Assembly: GCA_025716855.1 (NCBI GenBank)
Contig: JAIXMQ010000026.1
Location: 124,001 to 188,000 of the forward strand
Direction of reading: 5' to 3'
Source of the DNA: Pilaira anomala
Taxonomy: Eukaryota; Mucoromycota; Mucoromycetes; Mucorales; Mucoraceae
DNA length: 64,000 nt
Made by a program: the position numbers and the translations under genes. Shown in pieces: positions 10,599 through 23,689 of the stretch (position 1 is its first letter; each line of letters starts with the position of its first letter). A model generated the notes under the pieces. It made no database searches. It was given only the letters and a program-made list of their open reading frames with translations, and was not told where the DNA came from.

Positions 10599-11979
10599 TT
10601 ATTTTGAAATTTTACTCATTATTGCATCAACCCTATCTTTCAACATGTTTATCTGCATTTCTTGGAATTCGTTTTCCTAAGTAATATATGTATCTTTTTT
10701 TTAAAAAAAAAATATAAAATACAAAAATTTAATAATAAATACCTTGTTCTCTTCGAGTTTCTGAATTAGATTTAGAAGTGACACGAAATAATGTGTCTTT
10801 ATATCATTTATATTTTCCCGATTCCAAATAGTTGTCTAGAAAACAAATTAGTTATTTTTTTTTTTTCGTAGTTTTTTTTTTTTACCAAATTTTTTTCATC
10901 TTTAATAAGCAAATAAAAATAAAAGTTAACTGCTTGCATGATGTAACTGTAATCATCCCAGAATGTTTCAACATGCCAATCTGACTTAAATATAAGAGGG
11001 AAAAATCTGGTGACAATTAATGGGCTTACAAAAATCGAAAAAGTCTAGGAAAAAAATTAATTTTTTTTTTTAAAAAAAAAAAATAACTTTTTTTTTAAAA
11101 TTACCTCCTGGTTAAAAGATTTATCAATTTGATCTTTTAATAAACCGATAGCGGCTGTTCTCATGGTCGGGAAAGGACACCGATCAAGTAATTCAATTAA
11201 AAAAAACACGCGCGTTTCATCATTTCCAAAATATAAAATTTTTTCAATTAATTTATATGATAAAAATCGAATAGAAGAATCAGGGCAAGAGGCTGCAACA
11301 GATGAGATAATCTATTGTTTCTTAAGTTTTGAAAGAAAGTAAACATCTAAATTTAATAACTTACCTCAATAATTCGAGCGGCAGGGAATAAAAGTTCGTT
11401 TCCACAGGGTCCTTGAATAAGTTTTTCCATATCCTCCATAGTAACTTTCGTTTCAATATTATCAGATAGATACAGCAAAGTGAAAATCCCTTTGTCGGCT
11501 TGACATACCATTTCATTTGATCTAAAGGTTGATTAGATTTAAAAATAGACTGTATCAACTTTGTAATTTTCATTACCTGACTAATAGGTTAAGTAAAATA
11601 CCAATATACTGTTTGGCAAATGCAAATGGTTTTAGATCAATAGGGAAATTACCTATGCTTGAGGTATTGAATACAATGGGATACAACACTTTATCGTAAA
11701 GTGATAAACTAATGAGTGTTGCGATTCCGTTATAACTTAAGGGATACATTCTAGAATTGATCATTTGGCGGTCATCATCCGAGACTCTATCCTCTTTGAA
11801 ACAGGTTAGTAGAGTATTTTACTGTTTTGTTTTACGATGGTAATAGTTGTGTACCTAATGAAATAGCATAATGATTTTTTTTGTTCAATGAGTTTTGTAG
11901 CTCGTAAATTCTATCAAATGAAAAGCCGTAGTCAAAAGCTAATTTCTATATTGATGGTTAGAATAAACACAAAACAAAA

Positions 11980-12032
<53 letters not shown>

Positions 12033-13099
12033 AGAACAACGTAGAACGATATCAAACATAGGCTTATAGTCTTGATTGTTAAAATTTCCTCTTTCCGTAG
12101 CCAGTATAGGGTTTTGAACAGTATACTTTGTATTAAACTCTTGAAAATAAACTTTAGAAAGCTGCATATCTAAATTGGCCAGAATTTTTTCATATAGTAA
12201 GTTCAGTAAGTAATATCCAAGGTAACGTCTCTTTGTATCACCGTTTTCCAAGCCTATATCTTTGGTATCAAGCTATAATTGTTATATTTTGAGTGATACG
12301 AATGGAAAAAAAGAAAACTTAGGTAACTTACAGGGAACTCCGCTGGGGTTTGAGCAACAGTTTTTTCATGAATAAACTGGATAAAATCCAGACAATTGTG
12401 TGTCAAAACAACAATAGATTTTTCCCAATAGCCTGATGACTTCTTCGAGCTAGAGGAGTAATACATGGATCTTGTAATTAAAATGTTTTCAATAGTATCA
12501 ATGACTTTGACTAAATAATTAGAAAGAAAAGGAAGAAATAACATCCAGTCTCTTGCTTTTGTCATTTTTTCTAATCCTAAACTACATTATCAGAAATTTC
12601 TTTTTAAGCTTTTTTTTTTTTTTGTGTAATTTTACCTCTTCCGAATAATTTTACGTATTCAGATGACAATTTAGCTAGGTTGTAGCATTGAATTTCATCG
12701 TTGTATTCCCAAGATACACAAATGATTTGATCCATCATATTCTCAACTAGTTCATCATGATCAAGTTGATCTGACAACAATTCGAGTAAAATAAAGCTTG
12801 CCTGTTGAATTTCTTTATCCGAATTATTCAACAATGGAAATAGGCAATTTAATAATTGAAAACCAACTGTCAACACTGACTCCTTCTATAATAAAGTTCT
12901 TAAGTAACAGTTTTTATTTCGATTTTTTCTCTCCCTCATACACGAACAACTTTAAGACACCTACTTCTTTACCATTGCTTCTCAAGATAGAAATAAGCTG
13001 ATACAATAAAACTTTCGAAATAGTCCCCTTATTCGAGACAATAGCTTCAAGTTGGTTTGTTGAAATATCCAGTTTTGCGTCATGCTTTATTTCACTCAT
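10599..13099 (-). CDS. YAP-binding/ALF4/Glomulin-family protein (Ybp-like)
   Basis: Eleven exons: 12944-13099, 12636-12885, 12332-12576, 12033-12272, 11855-11945, 11577-11793, 11365-11521, 11105-11311, 10886-11044, 10743-10835, 10599-10676. They give about 630 aa in frame, all helical. The diagnostic stretch is in exon 8: CPDSSIRFLSYKL, then LIELLDRCPFPTMRTAAIGL and LLKDQI. This matches the Ybp1/Ybp2 and ALF4/glomulin pattern (CP….RF.A..LL … L..CPF..….AIG.LK.E). In yeast, Ybp1 links Yap1 to peroxide sensing and Ybp2 binds kinetochores. Glomulin binds Rbx1 to inhibit cullin ligases. Which role applies is not visible. Intron 4 carries a 46-nt homopolymer run. Gene length and exon density fit the family and this genome. 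Confidence 0.7.
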
Positions 13100-13318
13100 C
13101 TACGTTATAAAGCTTGTCATGCATAGGAACCAATAGTTAAACAATTCTACTTACTTCGTTTATATGCGATTCAAACATGAAATGGTGATTACTATTGAAT
13201 ATACTACTCTCCATCCTTCTTTTTCTCTTTTTTTTTTATCTGTAAAACAAGTACCAAAAAACAAAGAAGTAAAAGGAAGGTATGACGGTCACATTATGTA
13301 TTTTATTTATAAAGGTAT

Positions 13319-13984
13319 TTACATAGGAAACATAGTCCATAAATCGCAGACATTACAAATAGCTAGCAATGTATTATCTGCTCCTGACTCAAGTGCATAC
13401 TCCATCGATCCAGAGCAGGTAGAACCGTGTGCATAGGCTGATTTTTCAACATCTACAAAGCAACGTTCCGTTACATAGAATCCGCAATTTGGACACGACA
13501 GAACAGGTTCGTTATTTAAATTTGAGAGCCCCAAGTAAGCTCTTTGGCATTGAAAGCAAATTTTATTATCAAGTGACTCTTGGTATTGCGCAATAGCGTT
13601 CTCCAGATCTTTTTGTTCTTGCTCCAAATGAAATTCATTTGCTTCTTGTTGATAATCTTGAAGACTTTGTTCAATCAAATCATCAGCATCAATAATTCCT
13701 TCCTCCTTCATTGCTTTATAATTTTCTGATTTAAACTTTTCCCATTCATTTTCCACTATAACTCGCATCCACTAAAATAAAACAGTTTAGAAAAAATAAT
13801 AGATCTAGACATGTCAAAATAAAAAAAAGGGGGAAGAAGGGAAACAAACCTGTTCTTCTCTTATTTTATCAATTTTATCCTGTCTTGCACCTTTCATCCT
13901 ATCATTACATTGTTGTTTAAACTTATCACGCCAACGACGCTTATTATCGTTTATGTCTTTCACAGGTCGACGAGCTACGTTCAT
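13319..13984 (-). CDS. RPAIN: RPA-interacting protein (RPAIN/RIP-alpha)
   Basis: Two exons, 13850-13984 and 13319-13771, give 195 aa. The N-terminus (RRWRDKFKQQCNDRMKGARQ) matches the basic helix that begins RPAIN proteins. The middle is an acidic coiled coil rich in Glu and Gln. The C-terminus carries a zinc-binding module: CFQCQ (Cys117/120), CPNCGFYVTERC (Cys138/141/148) and further Cys at the end. In animals RPAIN imports replication protein A into the nucleus for DNA replication and repair. The function here is inferred from domain order. The second exon begins with Trp just before a Met that a naive ORF call would use as start. The upstream exon restores the conserved N-terminus. Its stop lies 219 bp upstream of the Ybp-like gene's start; both genes run on the minus strand. 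Confidence 0.88.
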
Positions 13985-14765
13985 TTGAAAGAGGGTGGGA
14001 CAACATTTTGTGTGCCCGACAAGTTTAAAAAATATTTTAGCGGCTGTTTAAGTAAAAATGGAGTGCTGTCAATTCAAACCAATGCGAACAGGATAAACTC
14101 TTTTTTTTGTGAATGAATATTACGAGATAGTCGTTTATTTTTTTAATCACAATTTTATAATATTAAATTGTTATTTCCTGAACCTATCCTGAACGGAATA
14201 CTGTTGTATTTTTTTTTATTAAGATCCATTGTGAAAAAATTATATCCTTACACACCTCGCTTATGTTACCATCTTTTTTAGTACATTTAATATTTGTTAA
14301 TTAGGAATATAAATATAAAAAAAGAAGCTAGAGAAGTTTAAACCAAAAGGAAGTATCTCATGATGATACAATGAGCCTTTTTTTTATAATAGTTAAGAAT
14401 TAGTGTATTTATGACTTCACACAAAGCGAAAGATGGCGTCATTTTACGATTTAAAGTAAATTTTATTGCAGCAAAAAGTCTAAGAACGCAGGTGAATTTC
14501 ATAGTTTCATCCACATTCTGTGGACATTGTTCCAAAAAAAATTGGCGTTAAGTTCCTTTGTCGTTTCAATTACTATTTTTTTTTTCTTTTTGATCTAAAA
14601 ATATTGTAAAAATACGTAAATACAAAATAGTTTGCTATGTTTTTTTTTATCGTTCCTCCTTTTTTTTTCAGACTTTAGGCAAAATATTTTCTGAAATTGA
14701 GTTGATTCAGCAGTTAAATGTACGAAAAAAACTTTACACGCATGCATAAAAGTTTATTTTTATTT

Positions 14766-14801
<36 letters not shown>

Positions 14802-15900
14802 AAAAAGAAAAAAAGAAAAAAGAAAAAAAGAAAAAAAAACTAGAAATATACACATTTACTTTTTAATAAAACACAGGATATTCCAGCGTGCTACTTGAAT
14901 AAAGTCGACATTTTAATCGCAAAAGAGAAAAAAACAGGGGTATTAAACGAAAACTTGATCTTAAGGTAATACAGAAAGCTCTTCATTAATAACTTAATCC
15001 AGATAAAAAAAAATTTTTAAAAAAAATTATTACGCAAATCTAAAAGGAGATATTTGGAAAAAAGAGCAAAGGTGATAAGCAAGTATGTAGTAACCCAATC
15101 ATCTATACTGTGGCTCAGTATCCGGACTCTCGCTTGAATTCACGTTACATTAAATCATGTATACATTTAACTACATCTAAACCTTTTATTTTAGGGAGAT
15201 TTTAATAACTCCGTCTTGTTATTGAAAAAAAAAATGAAGTTATTAAAAATATTCTGTCAAAGCGTTATCACATACTTGGGACTCATATGTTTTTACTTTA
15301 TAGGCTTTTCAAGGTACTAAAAATATCGTCATGTCTACATAGAGAAAAAAACTTCTATGACTTTTATATTATTTTATAAACAAATCAATAGCATGTAGAA
15401 GCAAAAAATGACGGGCTAGAATTTCGAATCATGGCCATAATTAGCCCAGTTTTAAAAGAGTGGAAAATAAACATAAACAAATCTGATTAAAAAAAAATGC
15501 CTATAATGGAACGGAAGGCAAATACTACAAACCTCTTATATATGTCAAAAAATTAACCATTTCACTGAAATAAGATAATGTTTTAGATTAAAACTCTGCA
15601 ACTTATTGCTAATATTTTATATCTCGATTATATATTTTTCAATTGTTCGATAAGACTGTAGATCACATGCTAATGTTTTGAAGACAAAAAGTAGGTTTAT
15701 CTGTGTTCCGAAGATCAACAATTACTACACGCCGAGCGTTAACTGTTCTAAATTTAGGAATTTTATGTTAGACAGTTATTAATTTTTTTAATAAAAAAAA
15801 TCACTTACTGCGTAAAACCTTTAAGTGCTGAGCACACCACATTCTAGGTGGTGGTATAAAAAATATTTGGTGTCATTTTTATTGTTGTTGGTTTAGAGTA
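13985..15900. other. Gene-free AT-rich spacer
   Basis: No supported gene. It holds a 30-plus-nt poly-A run followed by A-rich imperfect repeats (about 14768-14838), and many in-frame stops on both strands. No similarity to the repeat families listed elsewhere was recognised. Confidence 0.5.
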
Positions 15901-15902
15901 CC

Positions 15903-16437
15903 CTACATAGGAGCAAGTAGAGCTGTAGAAGAATTGTCAATTCTCTGGATATAATTGTTGATGCTTTCAGATGAATTAATAGAGTAGAGAATAGCTGCAG
16001 TTAATCCTTCAGAATGATTTCTAACATTATTTATGCACAATGATGCGGCCTGAAAGAGCTCCTTTGTTCTACTCGATGAAAGAAAGTTATAATTCATGTT
16101 GCCAGTAGTATCAGTAATGTTTGTTGTAATATATAATTTTGGAAGAGCGCGAAATGGCATCTACGTTTAAGTTGGAGTTGTTAGAGACGACGTTTGATGA
16201 CATTGGCGGTCCACGAACATTTCTAATACATGTGCTTAAAATTAATGTTGTATTCTCATCTTCTGGATGTGCTTGAGAGATCACTACGGCAGTATCAGTG
16301 GAGTTTATCAGAGCTTTAGTACCATGGACTGTTAATTCGGCGGCGACAACAGTTGCTTGCGTTCCCTGAAGTAGTACTGTTCCTAGACTTGAAAGCCTTT
16401 CTGTCGCCCAAAGAATGTTTTCGGAAACAGTTACTTT
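15903..16437 (-). pseudogene. Unidentified coding-like stretch in two frames
   Basis: The minus strand is open from about 16437 to 16108 without a start Met (VSENILWATERLSSLG…, then CIRNVRGPPMSSNVV). A second open frame follows, 16160-15903 (MPFRALPKLYITTNIT…). The two overlap in different frames, as if one gene suffered a frameshift or an intron was misread. The sequence is richer in GC than its surroundings. I do not recognise the family. It lies directly downstream of the decayed mobile ORF on the same strand and may be part of that relic. Confidence 0.25.
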
Positions 16438-16509
16438 CAGTTATTCATATTCATTAATTATTAAGCGGAATAACCATATTACAGAGCCTGAATCTTTTGA
16501 AATGCTTGA

Positions 16510-17540
16510 TTATGTTATTTGCCTCAGTCTAGTTGAATCAGGCAAATTTTTTCTTAAAGCTTGAATCAGCACACCATATTCACTAAAAACCCTCAATCTC
16601 ATTCGAATCTTTTTATTTTCAATAATATCAAAAACATTTTTGTTTGGTTCTTCTTTGTTGGTAAGTAAAAGTAATGCATAATCATTCACAATCCTTTTGA
16701 TGATATAAGAAGAAGCAACTTCTGAAAATTGTATGGATAATTTATAAATCAAATATTTTCGTAATTTTCTTTCGTATGTTTTTACGTAGTAATTGGTGTA
16801 TATGGTGCTGATTGTAACGCAAGCCGTAGAGAGACAGATTGAATATCCTGATAAATTTACAATAGGTATTATTGAGGTAGGATGCCAGGTAATAAAGGTA
16901 TTGTATGTATTCGCCAAGTTAAGAAAAGACCTATGCCTCTGTACGTAATATTGTACTGTTACTTTATCACCAAGTAACAAACAGATACTGTGCCAAAATT
17001 TTTGATTGAATATTTTGCCCGGGATGCTTTTGTTATAGCTAGCCAAAATATAGTAATTTATCAGCATGTGGGTTTTTATTATCATTTCTCTGAGGAAGGG
17101 CAATATTTCTTGCGCCTTGGTCAAGAACCTAGCTTTGAATATCGGTATGACCACCTTGTTAAAGGGAATATAAAAAGTTTAGTGCTCATACTGACCATCA
17201 AATAGCCTGATCAATCTTTGAGTAATAGTTTCTTTGCAACTATTTTCTTTCTTGTAGAAGATTCCTCGGCTGTTTCTGCATTTCTTTCCTGTCTACTTTT
17301 CTTTTTAGCCTGTAGTTCTTCTGGGGTGTCTTTTTTTATTTTTCTTTTAGAAAGAAAGCGATATTAATAATGATTTACTTAAAATTTATAAGATTAATAT
17401 TTGCAATATTTACCTTTACGCTGTTGTTGCAGTAGAGGAAGGAGACAACGAGAATACAGAGCACGACTATTAGCAAACTTTTGCTGCCTTTTTCTTCGGA
17501 ATAAAGCTTCTGGTTCAGGATAGGCATTCACAATAGCATA
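16510..17540 (-). pseudogene. Decayed mobile-element ORF, possibly Fanzor-like N-terminal part
   Basis: From about 17530 the minus strand reads AYPEPEALFRRKRQQKF… up to a donor at 17410. After an intron of about 70 bp it continues KKDTPEELQAKKKSRQERNA…, then IRLFDGQYEH, an in-frame stop, and TFYIPFNKVVIPIFKARF… (214-codon frame 17154-16510). A frameshift lies near 17200. Helical motifs (LREMIIKTHMLINYYILAS, ACVTISTIYTNYYV) parallel in order and spacing the N-terminal half of the Fanzor ORF at 46.8 kb (VHIIVTHTYSFTRYIF, KIQTACTNAI). No RuvC part is present. A more decayed copy lies at 26.99-27.4 kb, so this is a dispersed family. The link to Fanzor is inference. Confidence 0.45.
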
Positions 17541-20014
17541 TATGAAAATTAAAAGTTAAGAAAAACAAAAGCATATTAAAAATAATTTAAATGGCATTAT
17601 TTTAGCATTAATCATTTCTATATTTTTTAAAAAAAAAAGTGTTCCGTTGATCCGTTGTTAAAAGATGTTCCATTGTTTACTTAATTGGAACAAGTTATGA
17701 ACAAAGGGGCACTCGGTTATAAAAAAGTAGAATTGAAATGATTGGCTACTACTAGTGATCAAATCATAAAAAGACTTTTCATCATTATGATTATTTCAAT
17801 TACTGTTTTCGCTTCCAGGTAGTGTTACCAAATAGTTAAGAATGCAAATGCCGTCATTTAATAATTTCTATTTATCAGTGATTGATAAGGAGTAAAAGTA
17901 TAGTCGGGTTTGTTTTTTTAAACAAGTCAGTTACATCTATTTCCTAATTTAAGAAAGTAACTTTAAATCGCATGATAGCTCCAACTTATGATTTTTTTCT
18001 TTTTCTCCTTTTATTTTCAAGGGTTAGATTACAACAAGTTGATTGCTCTGTAAGTAAAACCCGGTGTAGTATTGCCAAACATCGATGTAAGTTCATCTCT
18101 TACTACGTTCAACTCATATAATGTATTAGTTCTGATATTTATTACTTCATTTAAGGTAGCCGGCTTGAAGGTTCTGCTGGTTCAATTGTTTTTTAAGGAC
18201 TTAAAGGTAATTTAATCGCTTGTAATTGTAGAGCAGTTCACTTACAGTTCAATTTACATACGGTCCCTTCGCAGTTTTCTGTCTACAACTGTAGTTTTAT
18301 TTATCGCCAAGGTGGTAGATGATTCCTTCAAAATACTTTTATAGCTGTTAGAAATGCCCATTACCAATGCTTTAGGATAATGTGAAGTGATTAGACATGT
18401 ATTTATTATAAATAGACCCCTATATATTTTCAAGAGCAGACTTTAAGTGTGAACTAACCTAAATAAGGGCAAAATCGGCTCTTTAACTTAAAGCTTTTTT
18501 GAAAACTGAATTTGGAATAAATCGCTCTGAGGAGCTTATAAGCCAATAGAATTGCTTAATTAAACTCAGTTGCATATATTTACAAATCGTATGTGTCAGA
18601 AAAAATAGGAAACATAGCTAATTCATTTTTTTCTTGTGATTTTTTAAAAAAAACAAATAGGAACGCCGCAGATCTAAATATGTAATCCTTGCTGGTAATA
18701 TTTATTATTTTATGCGCTATTATAAGTATCCTTAGACTAATCAAGAGTAATGGACAAACCAATTTAGACAATTGGAAAGCTTTCTATAGCTAATGGTCTA
18801 ACTGTTCTTATTTTATGGTCTTTTATTTTATATTGCTCGTTTTTTACTAGATATCGATGTACTTTTTTTTCTTCTTTTTTACGTAGTAATAAAAGACCTA
18901 TAAATAATATGGAAAGCGTAACTACTTGACGTAATGCCTATAATTTGGTATTTATCTATTTAAAGTTTATTGATAATCTGAGCTTGTTATTTATAAATAC
19001 TTATTAGACCTGAGACTCTTTTATGTACGAACTGAAAAAAACAATAAATGATTAAAAGAAAAAAAAGGAAAAAAAAAGTGATGTATTGCGAAATGTAAAA
19101 TCAATAATGTGATTTATGTTATATTAGCTTCAATTTATTAAATAAGATGATTCAATATATCAATGTTTAATAGTAGATATCTATACACATGCAATATGTG
19201 ACGAACCCGTGCTTGTATTAATAGCTAATGATTTTTTAAACAGGAATAAGAATATTTTAAGAAATAATTAGTTGTTTAGCTTTTACCCGAGAGAGAGAGA
19301 GAGGTGACCAAAAGAGTTAGAGTTTCCCGTAAAATAAAATTTCTTCTATCATATTATTTTAATTTATTTGGTTGTTGATGAAATGAAAGAATACTTTGTC
19401 ATATCTATAGTGTTTATTCCAATTGCTACTGCCTAAATCTATCACTTTCGTATCGTTTTATTAAAAAAAAATGTTTCTGTTCCGTTGCTGATAATCTTAA
19501 TCTTACTTATCTTAATCTTACTTAATATCGCCAATGTTGTTTTAAAAACTTCTTATATGGTAATGCTTGTGTACCTTATCCCCCTCCCCCTTTTTTTTTT
19601 TTTTTTTTGAAAAAACCGTTATTGATAACACTGTAAATCTCGAGTAGTTTTCTTAGTCAAATTAACTCTTCTACCTCAATTCTATATAAAAGCTTAAAAG
19701 CTGGCTTTCTATAGATTCTAAATCAAAAGTTCGTAGTTAAATGAATTTCAAAATGTTATTAACAATAATGTTAATCAAATCTTTAAAATTGAAGTATACT
19801 TTATTTTACATATGTATTCTAATTATAAGAACTAGATTTCCTTTCCTAGAAGCAATTGGGACTTTATTTGAAAATAACTTTTAGATAATGAGCAAACTAA
19901 ATCAACTTGGTCTAAAAGTGATACGCCAATGATATTTATATGTTCTTTATGTATTCATATCGTTTTTTTTTCTTCTTTGTAATAAAGTTGGGTGTCACTT
20001 TTTTAGATGTAATA
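17541..20014. other. Gene-free AT-rich spacer
   Basis: About 2.5 kb without a supportable ORF on either strand. Short T-rich and A-rich runs are present, including a C5/T18 run near 19590. A brief coding-like stretch near 18010-18200 with splice-like signals was not assignable. Confidence 0.5.
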
Positions 20015-20101
20015 CAGTACCCACTCTATTTAAGGCTGCAAAAAAAATTTGAGATTTTTGCGGCCTTAGATCGGAAATGGTCTTATATAGAACGGGTACG
20101 G
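20015..20101. mobile_element. MITE, family CAGTACCCGCTC (87 bp copy)
   Basis: Begins CAGTACCCACTCTATTTAAGG and ends in GAACGGGTACGG, an imperfect inverted repeat. TA lies on each side (20013-20014 and 20102-20103). Related copies are at 28642-28802 and 45889-45998. TA target sites and CAG-like ends fit non-autonomous Tc1/mariner (pogo-type) elements. No coding capacity. Confidence 0.7.
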
Positions 20102-20291
20102 TAGCAAGTAATTCTCACGCCTATACACTTTTTGTTTTTGTGATTTCTCCAAAACAAATATTAAAAAAACAGATCGATCTAATAATCTTCCCGATCGAAG
20201 TACATCAAAGATTACCAAAGAGTTACATTAAATTAATATGCTAACGCGAGCTATTTTGTTTGTTTATTTTTTTTAAAAAAAAGGTTGTTTT

Positions 20292-22385
20292 TTAGATCTT
20301 GGGTCTAAATAATTGACGTTCTTCAAAACGAATAGGGACGACCATAAGTTCCTTGACTTTTCTAACTTGTTCTTGAGTTAATTTACATTCATCACGAACA
20401 TAACCTTCAATGGATCCGTATTTCTCTTTTACTTGACGAATTGTTTCCTTCATTGCAAGATAACTAAATAATGTAAGTTTTAGAAAAGCGATAGAGAAAT
20501 CAGAAGGATTACTTACGGTGCAGACATGACCATACGCATATCATCTACGGTGACCTTTAACATCTCTGCTTTTTTCTCTAATTCATGAAGTGGTTCTAAA
20601 AAAAAATCATATTAGCAAACTTGTAAAAACTTTGTCACTTTAAAAAAAAACATTTACCCCAGTAACCTAAATTACTCAGTGCATATTCATTGGCAATAAT
20701 TTCATCATCTACGCCGCATAAACCTAACAACAACATACCAAAGAGACCTGTACGATCTTTACCAGCTGTACAGTGCACAATAATGGATTTGGTAGAAGTA
20801 GTGGAATGATGTTCAATTAAATGAAGGAATATTTTACGGTATTGGGGAGCACCCTTTTCTAAAATAACTGCATAAACTTTAGGAAAACCTGTTGCGCCTT
20901 CAAAATAACCTTTCCAGCGAGTAGCTAATGCAGCAGGTGAATAATCTGCTTGTGTAAACATGGCGGATGGATATCGAGTGAGACCATTTATGGCACTAGA
21001 TATTTTTTAAGAAAAAAAATATGAGTAAGTTCGATCTATATGATTATATGCAACAAAAAAAACAATCACTTTACGGCATGACACCTTGACGTTCAATTTC
21101 TGGATCAGAGCGAAAATCAAAAGCAGCAATCACATTTAATCTATTTAAAGTTTTGATACCTTCTTCTGTGATATCCACAAGACTAATATAAACAAAAAAA
21201 TAAGTAAAAAAAAAAATAATAATGGTGCCCGTTTTTTCTTCTTTCATCTGGAAATATACTTTACTGCCCGCATCTGAATACAATTCGCTCTCTAATATAA
21301 CCACTGCCATCAGACAATGGCCAGCCACCAATATCTCTAAAGTTTTTTACACCAGGGATATCGATCCAACGAGGAATGGTGACACTCATATGTTGACCCA
21401 TATTCAAAGCCTTTTGATATGCATCGTTTGCATGTCGCTCAAAATAAGAGATGATGGTATCTACTAACACTCCATGTTGATTTGTAAATTCGTGATCTGC
21501 TTCTGGTAACAATTTTAATGTGTGGTTGGAAATTGTGTTTGCGTACATGGCTGCATGATATGGAGGTACTTCCTATTTTAAAAAAAGTTAATTATCTATC
21601 CTTTTTTTTTTATTTCTTATTTTACCTTATCGTTTAAACCATGAATTGTTAAAACACACGTAGTGATAGGCATACGATTGACTATGGGAGTAAAGAAATG
21701 AAGTTAGTAATTTCCGTATATCATCACTGATAAAAATCATACCGTGTGAACAATCCCAGGAATTATAGAGATCCATTTCCTTTTGTTGCATTTTCTTGAT
21801 AATTAATTCACCCTTTTGATATACTTTCCAATCAAAAGAATCGGGATTATTTGATTTTGTGGTAGTTGTTGATTTTTCAAAATAAGGTGCAGCAATATTC
21901 ACATAGTGAGATAATGGTTTATCGCAGCTTGTAGCGTATTTTAATCCGCTCAAAGAACCTCTTCCATGTCCAATCACTGCATATATTTCATATCCTAAAG
22001 ATTCAAAATGCTGAGCAACTGCATGAATATCTTCTGTGTCCTCCTAAAAAAAAATAGGAATTATTTTTCTTCTTCTGGATTACTCTTATATATTATCTTA
22101 CAGCAATATGACCATATCTTGCTTTTCCTTCACTATCCCCATTTCCATGAAAATCAAACCGAAAAGAAGAAAATGGTAATTTCTCTGCTAAAGTAGCTTG
22201 ATAAAGATAATCCTTATGCCCTTAAAAAAAATATACTTGTTAAAACGTCAAATAACACTTCTTTTTCTTTTTCTTTTTTTACCTTGTTGGTCATGAACAA
22301 TTAAAACAAGTTGCTTTGTTTCTTTCTTATTAAAGATGCCAACCAAAGCTTCTCCTCTTTCATTCGTTATACTTGTCACTGTCAT
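20292..22385 (-). CDS. Alpha/beta hydrolase fused to protein tyrosine phosphatase
   Basis: Nine exons: 22283-22385, 22102-22220, 21743-22043, 21626-21681, 21265-21572, 21075-21182, 20995-20658, 20517-20595, 20292-20463. They give 527 aa in frame across both domains. Residues 1-~235 form a serine-hydrolase fold (LVLIVHDQQG; FRFDFHGNGDS; GHGRGS 99-104; a late Asp in HGLND; and His in ADHEF). Residues ~250-527 form a phosphatase of the Y_phosphatase3/Siw14-like group: IPGVKNFRDIGG, DFRSDPE, and the P-loop HCTAGKDRTG with Cys407 and Arg413. The hydrolase elbow is GHGRG, not GHSxG, so Gly101 replaces the nucleophile and the domain may be a non-catalytic partner or lipid/ligand sensor. The phosphatase motifs look intact. 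Confidence 0.88.
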
Positions 22386-23029
22386 TGTTCGAAAAACCAA
22401 AGATGAGGAAAAAGTAAAATAAAAAAAAATAGAAAAGATAACTGGGAAGGGGGTGGAGATCTAATAAATCATTCGCAGCCTCGGTTATGTTTCCATAAAA
22501 AGAGAGAGAGGTTTAAAAAAAACTACATGCACGTCGAATGTGATAATTGAAAAGAAGCGTGTGAATGAAATGTAAAATTTTACGTTTAACTCTGCATAAA
22601 ATGCCTACTATAGTTCTTTTTACTTAATTTTGGGACGGATCGAAAAAGATATTCATTTAATTTTAACTTGAAGAGTTTGAGGGGCATAATGTATATAAAA
22701 ACGATATCATGCATTTTAAAAACACAAAAGGAAGTAAAGCTGTGATGAAGGTGACAAAACTTTACGTACCCCTTAGGTAATCTTTAATGAATTCTTCATA
22801 AACGAGTCTGCTCCTTTCCACGCTTTACAAGAAAGAAAAGAGATTCCCTGACTTTCCAAGTATCTATGTAAGATTTTTCAATCACTTAATCTTTACTCAG
22901 AAACAGGGCAATCCCAAGTGCTTTATGTTTACATACGTAGGTTTTTAAAAAACAAGACTTGTTGTAGACGACAATCTTTAATTTATCTATTTTGTTAAAC
23001 CTTACGGTATTTACCAGGCCATGTCTTCA

Positions 23030-23265
23030 GCCACAGCCATTTATATTCTGTTGCTCATTCTCAAAAGTAAAAACTAAACATCACCCACCCATTTTTTTTA
23101 GCACCAAATCAGGCAGATTTTTATAAAAAAAGAATTGGGCCTTTTTAAAGCTACCATTGCATTACTGTAGCAAAGTCCCTATGCTACTCTACGTCTTTAC
23201 TGACCTCAATTAGTTTTTTTGATAGAGAAATAAGAGAGACTATAGCCAAGGTTTTTTCGCTTGTA
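23030..23265. repeat. Dispersed repeat, S module, copy
   Basis: Contains CACCCACCCATTTTTTTT near 23084 and TACCATTGCATTACTGTAGC near 23152, followed by the TTTACTGACC..AATTAG block. This is the same order as at 38.6 kb and 52.6 kb, and inverted at 0.65 and 54.0 kb. The rest of the 22386-23689 spacer shows no gene. Confidence 0.55.
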
Positions 23266-23689
23266 CTGGTAAAAAACTTTAAGTCGATTAAATCATCTTA
23301 AAAAATAAAGGAGAAATGCAATTGTAGCCCTTTTTTGAAAAGAAAATTGGGCGGTTTGGGGCAAAAAAGTGCTCAAGTCGATTCGCTACCAAAGATTCTA
23401 TTTGTGATGTTTTTCAAAGGGATCGCCTCTAACTAATTCCCCATCCTCTCCCTTTCCCACCAGTCTTACAAATAAAATAATATTGTAAATAGTTACTGAG
23501 TTTTCAACTAATCATGGTTTATAATAATGCTTTGTAATGTTATAAGTTTTTAAATAATTTTCTTAAAGAAAACGTTATTCATAATTTAGCAAAGGCAATA
23601 ATATGAACAACGAGCAAAAAAAAAAAAAGATCATTCTATTATAAAAACATTTCTATAATCTATATCTATGTAAATCACATTAACTACTC

